Positions 62,531-64,000 of a stretch of DNA of 64,000 nt are shown piece by piece (the first letter of the stretch is position 1; each line of letters starts with the position of its first letter). A program made the position numbers and the translations under genes. The notes under the pieces are model-generated. The model made no database searches and was not told where the DNA came from. It saw only the letters and a program-made list of their open reading frames with translations. The stretch is from Spongilla lacustris (taxonomy: Eukaryota > Porifera > Demospongiae > Spongillida > Spongillidae), in assembly GCA_949361645.1 (NCBI GenBank), contig OX442434.1:5477924-5541923 (forward strand). Direction: 5' to 3'.

Positions 62531-63225
62531 CCAGATGACTTGGTTGGGTGAAAACAATTTGTAGTACGGTGTATGCCGGTCAGATTTTTCTTGGGCTAAT
62601 AAGGTTACAAAGCCTTTATTATTCACCACCCTCGCCCCTCGAGACTGTTGCCGCGGTCAGGTTATGTCCGTGATCGTCCGGGAGTCGCCAACCGACAACC
62701 GCCCTTCAAGAGCGAGTTGATTACATCACCTCGGACCGGCTCGGTATTATAATATTTAGAGCAGTACTACTCCGTATGGCAGAGCCAGTACAGCTCAGAG
62801 AAGAGGTGTAAGCTGCATAGGTAAGAGGTTGAGCTTGCTCTTTGGGCACAAGGCAACACTCTCAATTGTAAGACATTCAGAGAGGCAGTTCAGTGTGTCA
62901 AAGCCAACCCGTGTGGAGACAAGGAAGGTGTCGCAATGTGGCCTTATGGGTCAGCTTGCAAAAGCCCCACATAACGAAGCAATGTTAAAAGGCTACCACA
63001 AACTGACCAGTTATTAAATAATTTGTAATTTCTATATGACAGTATAGTATTAAAACCAGTTGTACATGTATATATATTAATGTTACCATACAATTCAACT
63101 CCTTACAAGTTTGATTTTTGGAACACTGTATTTGTGTAATGCTATAGTTAAACTACATGTAGTACCAACGATCTGATCAAAATAATAATGCAATGTAGTG
63201 CATACTCACAGGGCCGAATTTAGAT
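62531..63225. other. Block X copy 2 and unassigned DNA
   Basis: 62559-62742 repeats block X of 7221-7462 in the same orientation. The frame 62829-63017 is open but unrecognised. Confidence 0.55.
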
Positions 63226-63470
63226 TGCCGTGGGTCCTGCTGGACCCCCAGCCCGGGGGGGGGGGGGGGGGGGGGGGTCACCCTTGCGATAGTCCAAATA
63301 CGGGGGGGGGGGGGGGGGGGGGGGGATCACCCTTGCGATAGTCCAAATACGGGGGGGGGGGGGGGGGGGGAATCACCCTTGCGATAGTCCAAATACGGGG
63401 GGGGGGGGGGGGGGGGGGAATAGGGTTGATTCGCCAAATACGAGCATTCCCACGAAGCCTTGGCAGCTTG
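63226..63470. repeat. Poly-G-interrupted tandem repeat, 3-4 units
   Basis: Units of CACCCTTGCGATAGTCCAAA plus TAC, each followed by 20-25 G residues, begin after an AGGGCCGAATTTAGATTGCC stretch. Such ends often border hAT-type elements, but no opposite end was found. G-run lengths are unreliable. Confidence 0.75.
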
Positions 63471-64000
63471 CTTTGTAACATCAAGGCGTTCTTTCTGCTT
63501 TTTCGTTTAGATGCTCCACTTCAGTTCCGCGCACTATAAGATTCATTTCTCTGCCGCGCCAGCTGCATGTGTTATTTCTGAATTTGCCAAACTATTAAAT
63601 ACTATATATTGCATACAACGTGTATCAGGACCCACGGTAGTGGGTCCTATGTAGGATTGGCTTCGTGGGCGTGGTTTTCGATCGAACGTTTTAAAACGGT
63701 AACGAAGCGTTGCCTCTACTCGCCAGCTCGCATATAATCCATCACAAACATGACCGATATGCATATATAACGTGAGCTTCGCTAAACAGTGCCGTTTACG
63801 TGGAGTGACAAGTCGGTACCAAAATTCCGCCATTTAATTTTTGTTCATCTCCTCCTCCTTCCGTTCATCACGTATAACTCACGACAGGAACGTCGTAAGA
63901 AGACGAGATTAGCTTCAAAAAGTTGCATTTGATTTCCAAACGTGCCCTTTCATACAAATAAGACCTACAGTTGTTAGCTGGTGATGAAATGCCGTGAAAT
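63471..64000. other. Unassigned window end
   Basis: No recognisable gene. 63629-63655 contains a small palindrome around GGACCCACGGTAGTGGGTCC. Confidence 0.5.

Overview
The window looks like a piece of a metazoan genome, most probably a demosponge or another early-branching marine invertebrate. The grounds are many short introns, abundant palindromic ACATGT/TACATGTA words, a dense load of degraded transposons and simple repeats, and single-copy-style animal signalling genes (a MET-like receptor tyrosine kinase, a type II diacylglycerol kinase, cyclin J). The organism is an inference from gene content. All gene models were built by hand from splice consensus, reading-frame phase and family similarity.

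Layout. 1-7.1 kb is transposon territory: an inverted pair of non-LTR retrotransposon fragments, a nearly intact 3.0-kb hAT element with a clean 8-bp target-site duplication, one good tRNA-Val(CAC) gene, one decayed tRNA-Val copy and a third retroelement fragment. 7.5-11.9 kb holds a five-exon cyclin-J gene (+) with its upstream region, split by a 2.55-kb transposon carrying a decayed RAG1-like RING/zinc-finger reading frame. A second cyclin-J gene with the same upstream region, but without that insertion, lies inverted at 60.7-62.5 kb.

13.3-22.6 kb is a direct tandem segmental duplication around a minus-strand beta-trefoil (ricin-B-type) lectin gene. The duplication copied two small exons, one unchanged and one altered only at amino-acid-changing sites. 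A 753-bp foldback element sits in the second copy. 23.5-29.4 kb is a plus-strand receptor tyrosine kinase (signal peptide, sema, PSI, IPT, membrane segment, kinase N-lobe), cut off after the HRDLAARN loop by a 200-N gap.

30.7-52.6 kb is one minus-strand gene, a 26-exon type II (delta/eta-like) diacylglycerol kinase of about 1250 residues with PH, two C1, split catalytic and SAM domains; every exon junction is phase-consistent. It has two candidate terminal exons. Many of its introns carry tandem repeats flush with, or containing, the 5' splice site. 52.9-54.2 kb is a nested transposon. 54.2-60.6 kb is mostly unrecognised non-coding sequence with a 730-bp CCCT array and a second 200-N gap. 62.5-64 kb holds repeats with long G runs.

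The receptor kinase and the diacylglycerol kinase are convergent neighbours. Receptor kinases generate diacylglycerol through phospholipase C and DGK removes it, but the sequence shows no regulatory link between the two.
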